Positions 35,101 to 44,358 of a stretch of 64,000 nt of DNA are shown one piece after another (within the stretch, counting starts at the first letter, position 1; each line of letters opens with the position of its first letter). The notes under the pieces were generated by a model that was not told where the DNA came from, did not search any database, and was given only the letters and a program-made list of their open reading frames with translations. The DNA is from Aquitalea pelogenes (GTDB taxonomy: Bacteria > Pseudomonadota > Gammaproteobacteria > Burkholderiales > Chromobacteriaceae), in NCBI RefSeq assembly GCF_001515305.1, contig NZ_LNQV01000010.1, positions 1 to 64,000 on the forward strand. Reading direction: 5' to 3'. The translations under genes were made by a program, and so were the position numbers.

Positions 35101-35425
35101 GCAACAGGCGGGAGATGGCCGAACCATCGGTTGAAGTGGCCGGTGACGCACGCAACAAATGTGCACCCGGCAACAGCAGCAGCAAGGACAGGCTAAGGGC
35201 GGTCGCCCATGGCCATGGCAAATACTGGCCGGTCAGCAGCAGGGCTGCCGGCGGCCAGAACCACACCCGGCGCAAGCCGCGCCATAGCAGGCAGCCGGCA
35301 AACAGGCCGTGTGGCAGGAAACCGTACAAAGGAATCTCACCCAGGGCGCTCCTGGGCCATAGCAACAAGCTGGCGGCAAACACGGCAAAAGCCAGCCAGC
35401 CGGCAAACATCCCCTTAGTTTTCAC
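32141..35425 (-). CDS. Membrane PAS-GGDEF-EAL protein (c-di-GMP turnover)
   Basis: 1094 residues. About eight membrane helices (~5-285) form a MASE1-like sensor. Three PAS domains follow (~290-650), then GGDEF (ARQGGDEFTLLL) and EAL (GVEVLIRWRHP, SIDDFGTGYSS, LKIDRSFV, VAEGVE). GGDEF is intact, but the RxxD inhibitory site upstream is replaced by GERG. The EAL signature reads EVL, a common active variant, and the other metal and catalytic residues are kept. It may both make and break c-di-GMP. The ligand of the sensor is unknown. Confidence 0.92.
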   Translation of the reverse strand: MKTKGMFAGWLAFAVFAASLLLWPRSALGEIPLYGFLPHGLFAGCLLWRGLRRVWFWPPAALLLTGQYLPWPWATALSLSLLLLLPGAHLLRASPATSTDGSAISRLLLNLLEVCAYFTAPPIALLGVYCFWHGSLPEVLQWMAQAGACCMLAMTSCLPLLRLSSLPDRRRLLELLVILLVMLVVWASMVSNAQDLPIPRPVLFFPLMIWASFRGRLLGACLSGALLCLLLSLPGFFPGLYLYAGSTELMTETALCLTFIVASLLVATLSDVHRRKEDELNEFRSRVESLVNNSPNMMSLKGLDGRFLLANRAYSRMLGVTEYAMVGRLVSDYFAPEDARRIQQQDEVVLNCLEPRQFEESFTTGGSTFTMLVTKFPLFDSQGRPAGVGSVDTDITRTREEQKAKKEAEEKYWALVEQTLVGIYILQDERLVYVNPKLADIVGYRPEDMQDMPLESLLPPSEASRIRLQIKRRLRDNIQVMHYTTRAISRDGHLVDLEVHSRLVEYDGKPALIGVVVDISDRIAADTNLKLAGKVFENSAEGILILDADTRIIAVNHAFTRITGYPESEALGKLSRIFSENDDAVSQQMLEALAQHGHWQGEMRDRRKNGDWYPAELSISLVRDDGGFLSNYVAVFSDITVRKQAEERLQFLANHDPLTRLPNRSSLISRLEQAIVDMSGEPTPLAVMFIDLDRFKLINDSFGHQSGDELLREIAIRLSNSVGERGLLARQGGDEFTLLLTEFADQAELAALAEDILTVLGRGLRLEEHEVFVTGSIGISVFPNDGTDARSLLKNADVAMYRAKDAGKNTYQFFDAEMNTQTFERLLLENGMRQALERGEFELHYQPQLNAASRDMSGVEVLIRWRHPQLGLIPPLRFIPLAEETGLIKPIGDWVLQEACRQIKAWDDAGLFVPRVAVNLSARQFEQTTLVDNVARALQTTGLDASRLELEITESMIMQNPVEAVHQLAELKALGVWLSIDDFGTGYSSLSHLKRFPLDTLKIDRSFVDGLPGDEDNAAIAEAILAMAKKLKFKVVAEGVENAAQADFLELKGCTLLQGYHFGKPVPATEFPQLAEQLAKSARLAILADWQGGL

Positions 35426-35573
35426 TCTCCCAATCCTTTACAGCCACAGTCCGTCCATGCCCGGCAATGCCGGGCGGTGATTATTGGTATGAGGTACGGA
35501 TATGTGGCGGGTCGCGGGCCTTGTGGCCTCTTGTAAATGGATGGCAAACACACCCATGGCGTGAAATGCCCGC

Positions 35574-35582
35574 TGGTATAAT
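35574..35582 (+). promoter_or_regulatory. Extended -10 promoter of mfd
   Basis: TG-G-TATAAT (35574-35582), a consensus extended -10 element about 30 bp before the mfd ATG. No good -35 was seen, which is normal for this class. Confidence 0.65.
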
Positions 35583-35610
35583 ACTCGCAGATCCACGAAT
35601 GTGAAGAAGA

Positions 35611-38600
35611 ATGTTGGACACACTGCCTCGCATTGCCCCTGCCGGTCAGAAGACCCGCTGCCCTGCCCTGCCCGATGGCCTGGATGCTGCCGTACTGGCC
35701 GGCCTGGCCAAGGCCGGCCACACCCTGCTGGTGCTGACTGCCGATGCCCAGTCCGCGCAACGGCTGAAAGCCGAGTTGCCCTGGTTTGCCCCCGACATCA
35801 AGGCGGCCTTGCTACCCGACTGGGAGACGCTGCCTTACGACCATTTCTCGCCGCACGGCGAGCTGGTGAGCGAGCGGCTGGCCACCTTGTGGCAAATCCA
35901 CCGCGGCGAATGCCAGGTGGTGATTGCACCGGTCAGCACCGCCATGACACGGCTCTCGCCGGTCAGCTACCTGCTGGGCCGCACCTTCTTGTTGCAAAGC
36001 AAGCAACAACTGGATGTGGAGCAACTGCGCGCCGACATGGTGATGGCAGGCTACAGCCACGTCACGCAGGTGATGGCACCGGGCGAGTTTTCCATTCGTG
36101 GCGGCCTGGTGGACCTGTTCCCCATGGGCAGCACCCTGCCCTACCGTATCGACCTGTTCGACAAGGAAATCGACAGCCTGCGCACCTTCGACCCGGACAG
36201 CCAGCGCACGCTGTACCCGGTGCCGGAAATCCGCATGCTACCGGCGCGCGAATATCCGGCGGACGAAAGCGGTGTCACCGCCTTCCGCCAGCATTACCGC
36301 GAGCGGGTCGAGGGCGATCCTTCCAAGAGTCGCATCTATAAAGACGTCTCGGCCAATCTGTTCCCTGCCGGTATCGAGTACTACCTGCCGCTGTTCTTCG
36401 ACGAAACCGCCACCCTGTTCGACTACGTGGGCGAATCCGCCCTGGTGGTGCTGCACCGCGACGTGGCCGGTGCCGCCGACACCTTCTGGAAGGACGTACA
36501 GAACCGCTACCACATGGCACAGGGCGACCCGGAACGCCCGGTACTGCCGCCGGCTGATGTGTTCTTGCGTCAGGACGAATTCCTCGGTCGCATCAAGCCT
36601 TATTCGCGCATTGAAATCCCGGCTGCTGGCGAAGCGGATGCCACCAGCCTCACCCTGCCCGACCTCGCGGTGGAGCGCCGCGCCGACAACCCGCTGCACA
36701 AGCTGGCGCATTATCTGCAGACCAGCGGCCAGCGCGTGCTGCTGACGGCAGAAAGCCTGGGGCGGCGCGAAACCATGGTGCAGTTCCTGCAGGAACATGG
36801 CATCAAGCCACAGCTGATCGACAACTGGCAGGAGTTTGCCAACGGCAACATGCCGCTGGCGCTGGTGGTGGCCCCGCTGTATTCCGGCTTTGCCCAGCAG
36901 CAACCGCCGCTGTCCATCATCACCGAGAGCGAGCTGTACCAGCACATCGCGCGCAGCCACACCCGCCGCCGCCATGTGAAGATGAGCTCGGACTCCATGC
37001 TGCGCGATCTGGCCGAGGTGAAATCCGGCGACCCGGTGGTGCACGAGCAGCACGGCATCGGCCGCTATATCGGCCTGGTGTCAATGGACCTGGGCGAAGG
37101 CGAAACCGAGCTGATGCAGCTGGAGTACGCCGACAACGCCACGCTATACGTGCCGGTCAGCCAGCTGCACCTGATTTCGCGCTATGCCGGTGGCCCGTCC
37201 GAACAGGCCCCGCTGCACAAGCTGGGCAACCCGGCCTGGGAAAAGGCCAAGAAGAAAGCCGCCGAAAAGGCGCGCGATACCGCCGCCGAGCTGCTTAACC
37301 TCTACGCCCAGCGCGCCGCGCGCGAAGGCCACAGTTTCACCCTGTCCCACCACGATTACGACGCCTTTGCCGCCGGTTTCGGTTTTGAAGAAACCATAGA
37401 CCAGGCCAATGCCATCGAAGCCGTGATCCACGATATGTGCAGCGGCAAGCCGATGGACCGTCTGGTGTGCGGCGATGTGGGCTTCGGCAAGACCGAAGTC
37501 GCGCTGCGTGCCGCTTTTGTCGCGGTGATGGGCGGCAAGCAGGTGGCGCTGCTGGTGCCCACCACCTTGCTGGCCGAGCAGCATTTCCAGAACTTCTCCG
37601 ACCGCTTCAACGACTGGCCGGTGAAGATTGCCGAGCTGTCGCGCTTTCGCAGCGCCAAGGAAAGCAAGGCCGCGCTGGCGGGCCTGGCCGAGGGCACGGT
37701 GGACATTGTCATCGGCACCCACAAGCTGGTGCAGCCGGATGTACAGTTCAAGAACCTGGGGCTGGTGATCATCGACGAAGAGCACCGCTTTGGCGTGCGC
37801 CAGAAAGAACAGCTCAAGCGCCTGCGCGCCAATGTGGACGTGCTTACCCTCACCGCCACACCGATTCCGCGCACGCTGTCGATGGCGCTGGAAGGACTGC
37901 GCGACTTCTCGGTCATCGCCACTGCGCCCAACCGCCGCCTGGCAGTGAAAACCTTCATCAGCCCGGCCAGCAATGGCGTGATCCGCGAGGGCATCCTGCG
38001 TGAACTCAAGCGTGGCGGTCAGGTGTTCTTCCTGCACAACGAAGTGGACACCATTGCCAACATGCAGGAAAAACTGGCCGAACTGGTGCCGGAAGCCCGC
38101 ATCGGCGTGGCCCACGGCCAGTTGCGCGAACGCGAGCTGGAACAGGTAATGCGTGACTTCCTGCAGCAGCGCTTCAACGTGCTGCTGTGCTCCACCATCA
38201 TCGAAACCGGCATCGACATTCCCAATGCCAACACCATCCTGATCAACCGTGCCGACAAGTTCGGCCTGGCCCAGCTGCACCAGCTGCGTGGCCGGGTGGG
38301 CCGCAGCCATCATCAGGCCTATGCCTATCTGCTGACCCCGGACGGCATGACCAAGGACGCCGGCAAGCGGCTGGAAGCCATCCAGCTATCCGGCGAGCTG
38401 GGTGCCGGTTTCTATCTGGCGATGCACGATATGGAAATCCGTGGCGCGGGTGAGGTACTGGGCGAAGGCCAGTCGGGCGAAATGCAGGAAGTGGGCTTCT
38501 CGCTGTTTACCGAGATGCTCAAACAAGCGGTGCGCGACCTGAAAAAAGGTCGCGAGCCGGACCTGGATGCACCGCTGGGCGTCACCACCGAAATCAATCT

Positions 38601-39012
38601 GCACAGCCCGGCGCTGCTGCCGGATGCCTACTGCCCGGACGTGCATGAACGGCTGGTGCTGTACAAGCGCCTGGCCACCTGCGAAACCGAGCAGGACATC
38701 GATGCCATCCACGAGGAACTGATCGACCGCTTCGGCCTGCCGCCGCAAACGGTGAAGACGCTGATCGAAAGCCACCGCCTGCGCCTGCTGGCCAAGCCGC
38801 TGGGCGTGGCCAAGCTGGATGCCAGCGAAGTGGCCATCCAGTTGCAGTTCATCAAGAACCCGCCGATCGACCCGATGAAGATCATCCAGCTGATCCAGAG
38901 CAAGAAGAACTACAAGCTGGCCGGGCAGGACAAGCTGCGGGTGGAGTCGAAGATAGAAGAAGTGGGCCTGCGCGTGGTGCGGGTGAAGGAGCTGCTGAAA
39001 GAGCTGAGCTAG
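35611..39012 (+). CDS. mfd: Transcription-repair coupling factor
   Basis: 1133 residues, complete. UvrB-like domains fill the N-terminus (WETLPYDHFSPHGELVSERL, FSIRGGLVDLFPMG). The RNA polymerase interaction domain (~480-560) includes VVHEQHGIGRYIGL. The RecG-like motor has Walker A GDVGFGKTEVALRA, DEEHRFGV and TATPIPRTL. The C-terminal TRCF domain follows. It displaces stalled RNA polymerase at DNA lesions and recruits UvrA. Single gene with its own promoter. Confidence 0.98.
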   Translation: MLDTLPRIAPAGQKTRCPALPDGLDAAVLAGLAKAGHTLLVLTADAQSAQRLKAELPWFAPDIKAALLPDWETLPYDHFSPHGELVSERLATLWQIHRGECQVVIAPVSTAMTRLSPVSYLLGRTFLLQSKQQLDVEQLRADMVMAGYSHVTQVMAPGEFSIRGGLVDLFPMGSTLPYRIDLFDKEIDSLRTFDPDSQRTLYPVPEIRMLPAREYPADESGVTAFRQHYRERVEGDPSKSRIYKDVSANLFPAGIEYYLPLFFDETATLFDYVGESALVVLHRDVAGAADTFWKDVQNRYHMAQGDPERPVLPPADVFLRQDEFLGRIKPYSRIEIPAAGEADATSLTLPDLAVERRADNPLHKLAHYLQTSGQRVLLTAESLGRRETMVQFLQEHGIKPQLIDNWQEFANGNMPLALVVAPLYSGFAQQQPPLSIITESELYQHIARSHTRRRHVKMSSDSMLRDLAEVKSGDPVVHEQHGIGRYIGLVSMDLGEGETELMQLEYADNATLYVPVSQLHLISRYAGGPSEQAPLHKLGNPAWEKAKKKAAEKARDTAAELLNLYAQRAAREGHSFTLSHHDYDAFAAGFGFEETIDQANAIEAVIHDMCSGKPMDRLVCGDVGFGKTEVALRAAFVAVMGGKQVALLVPTTLLAEQHFQNFSDRFNDWPVKIAELSRFRSAKESKAALAGLAEGTVDIVIGTHKLVQPDVQFKNLGLVIIDEEHRFGVRQKEQLKRLRANVDVLTLTATPIPRTLSMALEGLRDFSVIATAPNRRLAVKTFISPASNGVIREGILRELKRGGQVFFLHNEVDTIANMQEKLAELVPEARIGVAHGQLRERELEQVMRDFLQQRFNVLLCSTIIETGIDIPNANTILINRADKFGLAQLHQLRGRVGRSHHQAYAYLLTPDGMTKDAGKRLEAIQLSGELGAGFYLAMHDMEIRGAGEVLGEGQSGEMQEVGFSLFTEMLKQAVRDLKKGREPDLDAPLGVTTEINLHSPALLPDAYCPDVHERLVLYKRLATCETEQDIDAIHEELIDRFGLPPQTVKTLIESHRLRLLAKPLGVAKLDASEVAIQLQFIKNPPIDPMKIIQLIQSKKNYKLAGQDKLRVESKIEEVGLRVVRVKELLKELS

Positions 39013-39042
39013 CACCTGGATCAAAACCACTGAAGTCCGGTC

Positions 39043-39080
39043 AACGCCGAAACAGTGTTGTGACACTGTTTCGGCGTTTG
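39043..39080 (+). terminator. Terminator of mfd
   Basis: A perfect 16-bp stem, AACGCCGAAACAGTGT / ACACTGTTTCGGCGTT with loop TGTG, then TGTCC. The stem is unusually long and the T run short. Confidence 0.7.
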
Positions 39081-39238
39081 TCCATCTCAGGCTTGCCAGC
39101 CCCCCGTTCGACAGGCCCCGGGGGTCAAAGCAGCCTTGCTGCATTCCGTCTGCTGTTACTGGAGTCATGTCAACATGGCAAGGATACAAAGGTAAGCAAC
39201 TTCTCATACCGCAAGCCGGACGCACTCACCACCACAGG

Positions 39239-40012
39239 CTAGCGCCCCTGGTATTGCGGCGTTCGCTTGTCAAAGAAGGCCTGCATGCCTTCCTTCTGGT
39301 CCTCCGAGGAAAACAGCATCTGGTAGGCTTTGCGCTCCAGCATCAAGGCCGTTGCCAATGGCGCATCGGCTCCGGCCAAAACCACTTCCTTGATCTGTTG
39401 CACCGCCAGCGGCGGCATGGCTGCAATGCTGCGTGCCAGCTCGATGGCGCGTTGCTCAACCGCCTCATCGGCGACCACTTCGCTGACCAAACCCATCGTC
39501 AATGCTTGTTGCGCGCCAACCATGCAACCGGTCAGCAGCATCCGCATGGCCTGCGCCTTGCCTACAGCGCGCAGCAGACGTTGCGTGCCTCCAGCCCCAG
39601 GCATGATGCCAACCTTGATTTCCGGTTGTGCAAATTGTGCCGACTCCCCCGCCACGATGATGTCGGCATGCATCGCCAATTCGCAGCCGCCACCCAAGGC
39701 ATAGCCAGACACGGCAGCGATAATCGGTTTCGGGCAATCGGCTACCGCTTGCCATAGTTTGTGTACCTGGCGCTGCATCAGCGCGATGCTGCCGATGTCG
39801 GCCAGTTCCTTGAGATCCGCCCCGGCAGCAAAAGCCTGTTCACTACCTGTCAGCACGATGACGCGTATCTCCGGGCGGTCGGACAAGTGTCTGAGTGCAT
39901 CCGCCAGTGCCTGGCGTAGCGCCATGTTCAGCGCGTTACGGGCTTCAGGGCGGTGCAGGCGCAAACGGGCAATGCCCAGCTCCGGGTAGTCCAGCAGTAA
40001 TGGTTCGGTCAT
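39239..40012 (-). CDS. paaF: 2,3-dehydroadipyl-CoA hydratase (enoyl-CoA hydratase)
   Basis: 257 residues, crotonase family. [21 protein letters not shown] forms the oxyanion hole, and the catalytic Glu residues are in [11 protein letters not shown] and [14 protein letters not shown]. It closely resembles PaaF, including the C-terminal [17 protein letters not shown]. The ATG at 40012 is preceded by AGGAGG at 6 bp; the GTG two codons earlier is too close to it. Last gene of the paaABCDE-paaR operon. Another crotonase lies two genes upstream, so the division of labour between them is unclear. Confidence 0.88.
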   Translation of the reverse strand: MTEPLLLDYPELGIARLRLHRPEARNALNMALRQALADALRHLSDRPEIRVIVLTGSEQAFAAGADLKELADIGSIALMQRQVHKLWQAVADCPKPIIAAVSGYALGGGCELAMHADIIVAGESAQFAQPEIKVGIMPGAGGTQRLLRAVGKAQAMRMLLTGCMVGAQQALTMGLVSEVVADEAVEQRAIELARSIAAMPPLAVQQIKEVVLAGADAPLATALMLERKAYQMLFSSEDQKEGMQAFFDKRTPQYQGR

Positions 40013-40023
40013 GGTCACCTCCT

Positions 40024-41228
40024 TTATATGCGCTCAATCACCATGGCAATGCCCTGGCCGACGCCGATGCACATGGTGCATAGCGCCAGCCGACCGCCGG
40101 TGGCCTCCAGCTGCCGTAGCGCGGTCAGCACCAGCCGTGCACCGGAAGCACCAAGCGGGTGCCCCAAGGCAATGGCCCCGCCATTCGGATTCACCTGCGC
40201 GGCATCGTCCGGCAGGTTCAATATACGGAGCACCGCCAAACCCTGCGCGGCAAAAGCTTCATTCAGTTCAATCACGTCCAGGTCCTGAATGCGCAGGCCC
40301 AGGCGCTGGAGCAGTTTCTGGCTGGCCGGTGCCGGGCCGATGCCCATAATGCGCGGCTCCACTCCCGCGCTCGCCATGCCCAGTATTCTGGCGCGCGGGG
40401 TGAGCGCATGACGTGCCACCGCCGCCTGGCTGGCAATCAACAAGGCCACAGCACCATCATTCACACCGGAGGCATTGCCCGCCGTCACCGTGCCGTCGGC
40501 GCGCACCACACCGTTCAACCTGGCCAGCATGGCCATGGTGGTATCCGGGCGCGGATGTTCGTCATGCTGGATAAACAAGGTTTCGCCCTTCGGGCGCGGC
40601 ACCGCTACCGGCACAATTTCGTCCGTGAAAAAGCCATTGGCCAAGGCGGCGGCGTAGCGCTGCTGGCTGCGTAGCGCAAAGGCATCCTGATCGCAGCGAT
40701 TCACCCGGAAATCAGTAGCGACGTTCTCAGCGGTCTCGGGCATGGAATCGACCCCATACTGTTGCTTCATTATCGGGTTGATGAAGCGCCAGCCTATGGT
40801 TGTGTCTTCAACCTTGGCACTGCGCGCAAACGGCTTGTCTGCCTTGCCCAACACAAAGGGTGCGCGCGACATGCTCTCCACGCCACCCGCGATGATCAAG
40901 TCGGCCTCGCCCGCCACAATGCTGCGCGCTGCCATACCAATGGCGTCCATGCCGGAACCGCACAGCCGGTTGATGGTCGTGCCGGGCACCGAGACGGGCA
41001 GCCGGCCAGCAGGCCGGCCATGCGCGCAATATTGCGGTTGTCCTCCCCTGCCTGATTAGCGCAGCCATAAATCAGTTCGTCGACCAGGCTCCAGTCAAGC
41101 GCGGGGTGGCGTTCGCGCAATGCACGAATCGGGATGGTCGCCAAGTCGTCTGTACGAATGGAAGACAGTGCGCCGCCGTAGCGGCCAAAAGGGGTGCGAA
41201 TGCCATCGCAAATATAAGCGTGGGTCAT
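40024..41228 (-). pseudogene. paaJ: 3-oxoadipyl-CoA thiolase, interrupted by one frameshift
   Basis: The two halves are in different frames. The N-terminal part (41228 to about 41001) starts MTHAYICDGIRTPFGRYGGALSSIR and holds the nucleophilic Cys region GCANQAGEDNRN. The C-terminal part (from about 41000) holds [36 protein letters not shown] and MCIGVGQG. Reading ARMAGLLAG then LPVSVPGTT requires one extra C after GCCGGC, at plus-strand 41000/41001. Otherwise it is a complete 400-residue PaaJ/PcaF thiolase. It cleaves 3-oxoadipyl-CoA to succinyl-CoA and acetyl-CoA. A sequencing error is likely, since every other motif is intact. Confidence 0.88.
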
Positions 41229-41255
41229 GATGTTCTCTCGAATGCGCAGTTGGGA

Positions 41256-42035
41256 TTAGCGGTGACGGAAAGCGGGCGGACGTCTTTCGACAAAGGCGTT
41301 CATGCCTTCTTTTTGGTCTTGCAGCGCGAAACTGGCGTGAAAGACCCGCCGCTCGAACAGCAGCCCTTCGGACAAGCTGGATTCGAAAGCACGGCCCAGA
41401 GATTCCTTGATCATCATCAGCACCGGCAGCGAGTAGCCGGCCATTTGCTGTGCCAGTTCGAAAGCGGTGTCGAGAACGGCTTCGTCGGCCACCACACGGG
41501 ATACCAGGCCGGCTTTTTCGGCTTCGGCGGCACTATAGAAATTGCCACTCAGGCACCATTCCATCGCCTTGGCTTTGCCGATGGCGCGAGGCAGACGCTG
41601 GGTACCGCCCATGCCGGGCAAAGTCCCGATCTTGACTTCGGGCTGGCCGAACTTGGCCGAGACACCAGCCACGACGACATCACACATCATCGCCAGTTCG
41701 CAGCCGCCACCAATCGCGTAACCGCAAATCGCGGCGATCAGCGGCTTGCGCAGGGTGCGCGCACTTTCCCAGTGCCGGGTGACATAGTCGGAGAGAAATA
41801 CATCATGGAAGTCCCATTCGGCCATGCGACCGATGTCGGCACCGGCGGCGAACGCCTTTTCGTTGCCAGACAGGACAATGACACTGATGCCAGGGTCCTG
41901 GTCTGCGGCCATCAAGGCCGCCTCCAGCTCCAGCACCAGTTCTTCATTCAGCGCATTGCGCTGGGCGGGACGGTGAATTTCGATATGCGCAACGCGTTCA
42001 TGCTGCGCCGTCTTCAGGTAGGTGTACTTGCTCAT
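41256..42035 (-). CDS. Enoyl-CoA hydratase-like crotonase of the paa operon
   Basis: 259 residues. [25 protein letters not shown] and [21 protein letters not shown] give the two Glu residues of hydratases, so it is a hydratase rather than an isomerase of PaaG type. It shares the overall form with PaaF but has a different N-terminus ([23 protein letters not shown]). The start at 42035 is backed by AGGAGGAGA. It overlaps the end of the regulator gene by 38 bp. Its role beside PaaF is unknown; a paralogue specific for a related acyl-CoA is possible. Confidence 0.82.
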   Translation of the reverse strand: MSKYTYLKTAQHERVAHIEIHRPAQRNALNEELVLELEAALMAADQDPGISVIVLSGNEKAFAAGADIGRMAEWDFHDVFLSDYVTRHWESARTLRKPLIAAICGYAIGGGCELAMMCDVVVAGVSAKFGQPEVKIGTLPGMGGTQRLPRAIGKAKAMEWCLSGNFYSAAEAEKAGLVSRVVADEAVLDTAFELAQQMAGYSLPVLMMIKESLGRAFESSLSEGLLFERRVFHASFALQDQKEGMNAFVERRPPAFRHR

Positions 42036-42660
42036 GCGGAGTCTCCTCCTGCCTGGACGGTATATGCGGCAAGCCGGGGCTATACACACCATGCAGGAAC
42101 ATCTGACTGACGATCTCCGCCATTGCTGCTCTATCTATCGGTCCGTCGGCACGAAACCAGGTAAAGGTCCAGTTCATCATGCCGAACAGCGTCATGGCCA
42201 CCGGCTTGATCTGCACCGCCGTCAACTCCGGACGCAATCTGGCAATCAGCCTGGCAAACCCGTCCACCACCTGGCGCTGCTTCTCGGCCACCTTGCGGTG
42301 CGCCTCGTCCTCCAGGAATTTCACGTCCTGCACCAACACGATATGGTAGTGGCGCGACGTGGCATATTCTTCCATGAAACGGACGATAAGCTCGGTCAGG
42401 TGCGCTTCGGTATCCAGCCCTTGTCCGGCAACCTCATCCTCAATGGCAACCAGGCGGTCGAGGTAGGTGTCGGCGATATCAAACAAGAGATGCAACTTGT
42501 CCCGATAGTAGTGATACAGCAGCGGCTTCGACATGCCACATAACTCAGCCAGTTGGGCTATCGATGCACTGGGGAAACTTTTCTGCGCAAACAAATGCGC
42601 AGCATTCTCCAGTATGGAGCTGCGCTGTACTTCGAAATTGGGGGATTTTGTTCTTGCCAT
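41998..42660 (-). CDS. paaR: TetR-family regulator of phenylacetate genes (PaaR-like)
   Basis: 220 residues. The N-terminal HTH (ILENAAHLFAQKSFPSASIAQLAELCGMSKPLLYHYYRDK, ~17-55) is typical of TetR; the C-terminal domain should bind phenylacetyl-CoA. Burkholderia-type paa clusters are controlled by a TetR-family PaaR, unlike E. coli PaaX. It lies in the operon between paaE and the crotonase. Two 14-bp palindromes at paa promoters are candidate sites. The assignment is from context and family, not from a close match. Confidence 0.8.
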   Translation of the reverse strand: MARTKSPNFEVQRSSILENAAHLFAQKSFPSASIAQLAELCGMSKPLLYHYYRDKLHLLFDIADTYLDRLVAIEDEVAGQGLDTEAHLTELIVRFMEEYATSRHYHIVLVQDVKFLEDEAHRKVAEKQRQVVDGFARLIARLRPELTAVQIKPVAMTLFGMMNWTFTWFRADGPIDRAAMAEIVSQMFLHGVYSPGLPHIPSRQEETPHEQVHLPEDGAA

Positions 42661-42738
42661 ATCCGGGGTCTGCTTGATTCGTGGAGCGTCAGACTCGGCT
42701 TATGCGAAAACGGCCCCCTTCATTCGGAGTACGGCAGG

Positions 42739-43804
42739 TCAACGTTCGTCAAAACTGACCACAACGTTTTCGGTAAGCGGATGCGCCTGACAGGTGAGTG
42801 CAAAGCCCTGCTCGACTTCAGCCGGTTCGAGGGCGAAATTCTTATCCATGCGCACATGGCCAGCGAGGACCTTGGCACGGCAGGTGCAGCATACCCCACC
42901 TTTACACGAATAGGGTAGATCGATCCCGGCGCTGACGGCGGCATCCAGAATGCTTTGTCCTGCCGACAATCCCACCTCACGGGCAAGGCCGTCCATGATG
43001 ACCGTCACGGTGGCTTGCGCCGCTTCATCGTCCCGCGCCGTACGCGGTGTATCGGCCCCTTGCGGTACGCAAAAGCGCTCGGTATGGATATGCGCGCGCG
43101 CCAAACCAGCCTGCTGCAAAGCGCCGATGGCGTCATCGATCATCTCGTTGGGGCCGCACACAAAGGCATCGGAGATGTTGGAGAGCGGCAGCAGGGTGTC
43201 GAATATCCGCTGCAGGCGCGCGGCGTCCAACCGGCCATTAAACAGTTCCAGCTCCTGCGCCTCACGCGAGAGGAAGTGATAGACGGCGAAGCGGTCCATG
43301 AAGCGGGCTTTCAGTGCGGCCAGGGTGTCGGCAAACAGAATGGTGCCGCGCCGCTGGTTGCCATACAGCAAGGTAAAGCGGCTGTTTGGCTCGACCTCCA
43401 GCGTGGTCTTGATGATGGACAACAGCGGCGTGATGCCGCTGCCGGCCACAATCGCCAGGTAATGTTTTTTATTGTCGGCGGCCAGCGGTACAAAAAAACG
43501 GCCATCCGGCGGTAATACCTCGATACGCTGCCCTGCACGCAATTCCTTGTTGGCATAGGTGGAGAAGATTCCGTTTGCCACTTGCTTGATGGCAATACGC
43601 AGTTCTCCATCGCCAATGCCGCTGCAAATCGAATAGGAGCGGCGCTCGTCCGCGCCTCCGATATTGGCACGCAGGTGAGATGCTGGCCCTGGGTAAAGCG
43701 ATAGGTTCAGCCAGCGCGGGAGGCACTTCAAAGCGGAGCGAAATCGCTTCTTCGCTCTCTTTGCGCACTTCGGCGATGCGCAGCAAATGAAAATTCGTAC
43801 TCAT
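42739..43804 (-). pseudogene. paaE: Phenylacetyl-CoA epoxidase reductase subunit, interrupted by two frameshifts
   Basis: The N-terminal part from ATG 43804 (MSTNFHLLRIAEVRKESEEA) is in one frame. Residues YRFTQGQHLT are in a second frame, and LRANIGGADERRSYSICSG onward in a third. Restoring one base near 43705 (GAA[G]CCTAT) and one near 43674 (ACC[C]TGCGT) rebuilds a 355-residue PaaE. Domains in order are FAD-binding (RRSYSICSG), NAD-binding (AGSGITPLLSI, CGPNEMID) and 2Fe-2S (CKGGVCCTC, residues ~300). It passes electrons from NADPH to PaaA. Both changes are single G/C losses in short runs. Confidence 0.85.
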
Positions 43805-43848
43805 GGTGGGGGTCCTTGTTCCGCAGAGTCGTCGCGGAATACTTACGC

Positions 43849-44346
43849 TTAAATTGGTTTGAAGTACTCGAATGGTTCGCGGCAGTCCTGGCAGCGGTAC
43901 AGCGCCTTGCAGGCGGTAGCGCCAAACTGGCTCAGGCGCTCGCTGTGCTTGCTGCCGCAGTGCGGACAGGCCGGGTGTAATGGCGTGAAGTGCAGAATCT
44001 GCCAGCCGTCCTCGGTCGTTTCCGCCCGATGCTCCGGCGGCGCAATACCGTATTCGCGCAATTTGCGCCGCCCCTCCTCACTGATCCAGTCAGTGGTCCA
44101 GGCCGGGCTAAGCTGGGTACTCAGCCGCACTGGGCCGGCCCCGGCAGCTGCCAGCGCATCGCGCACCGAGGCCTCAATCACTTCGGTGGCAGGACAGCCG
44201 GAGTAAGTTGGCGTGAGCGTCACCTGCAGGTCATCCCCATTACGGCGGATATCGCGCACGATGCCTAAATCGCATAAGGACAGCACAGGTATTTCAGGGT
44301 CGGGTACCTGGTGCAGCACGGCCCAGGCTTGGGCTATGGTTAACAT
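43849..44346 (-). CDS. paaD: Phenylacetyl-CoA epoxidase accessory protein PaaD
   Basis: 165 residues. The N-terminal MIP18/DUF59 domain has VPDPEIPVLSLCDLGIV and TPTYSGCPATEVIE. A C-terminal Cys cluster is CPHCGSKHSERLSQFG...CKALYRCQDC, typical of PaaD. It is needed for maturation of the epoxidase iron centre or Fe-S cluster. The start is ATG 44346; a GTG one codon earlier is possible. It is 12 bp after paaC. Confidence 0.93.
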   Translation of the reverse strand: MLTIAQAWAVLHQVPDPEIPVLSLCDLGIVRDIRRNGDDLQVTLTPTYSGCPATEVIEASVRDALAAAGAGPVRLSTQLSPAWTTDWISEEGRRKLREYGIAPPEHRAETTEDGWQILHFTPLHPACPHCGSKHSERLSQFGATACKALYRCQDCREPFEYFKPI

Positions 44347-44358
44347 CACGCCACCCCT

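Noticed and set aside
40024-43804. Programmed frameshifting as an explanation for paaJ and paaE
   Set aside because: No slippery heptamer or downstream structure like known programmed sites; paaE would need two shifts in 30 bp.
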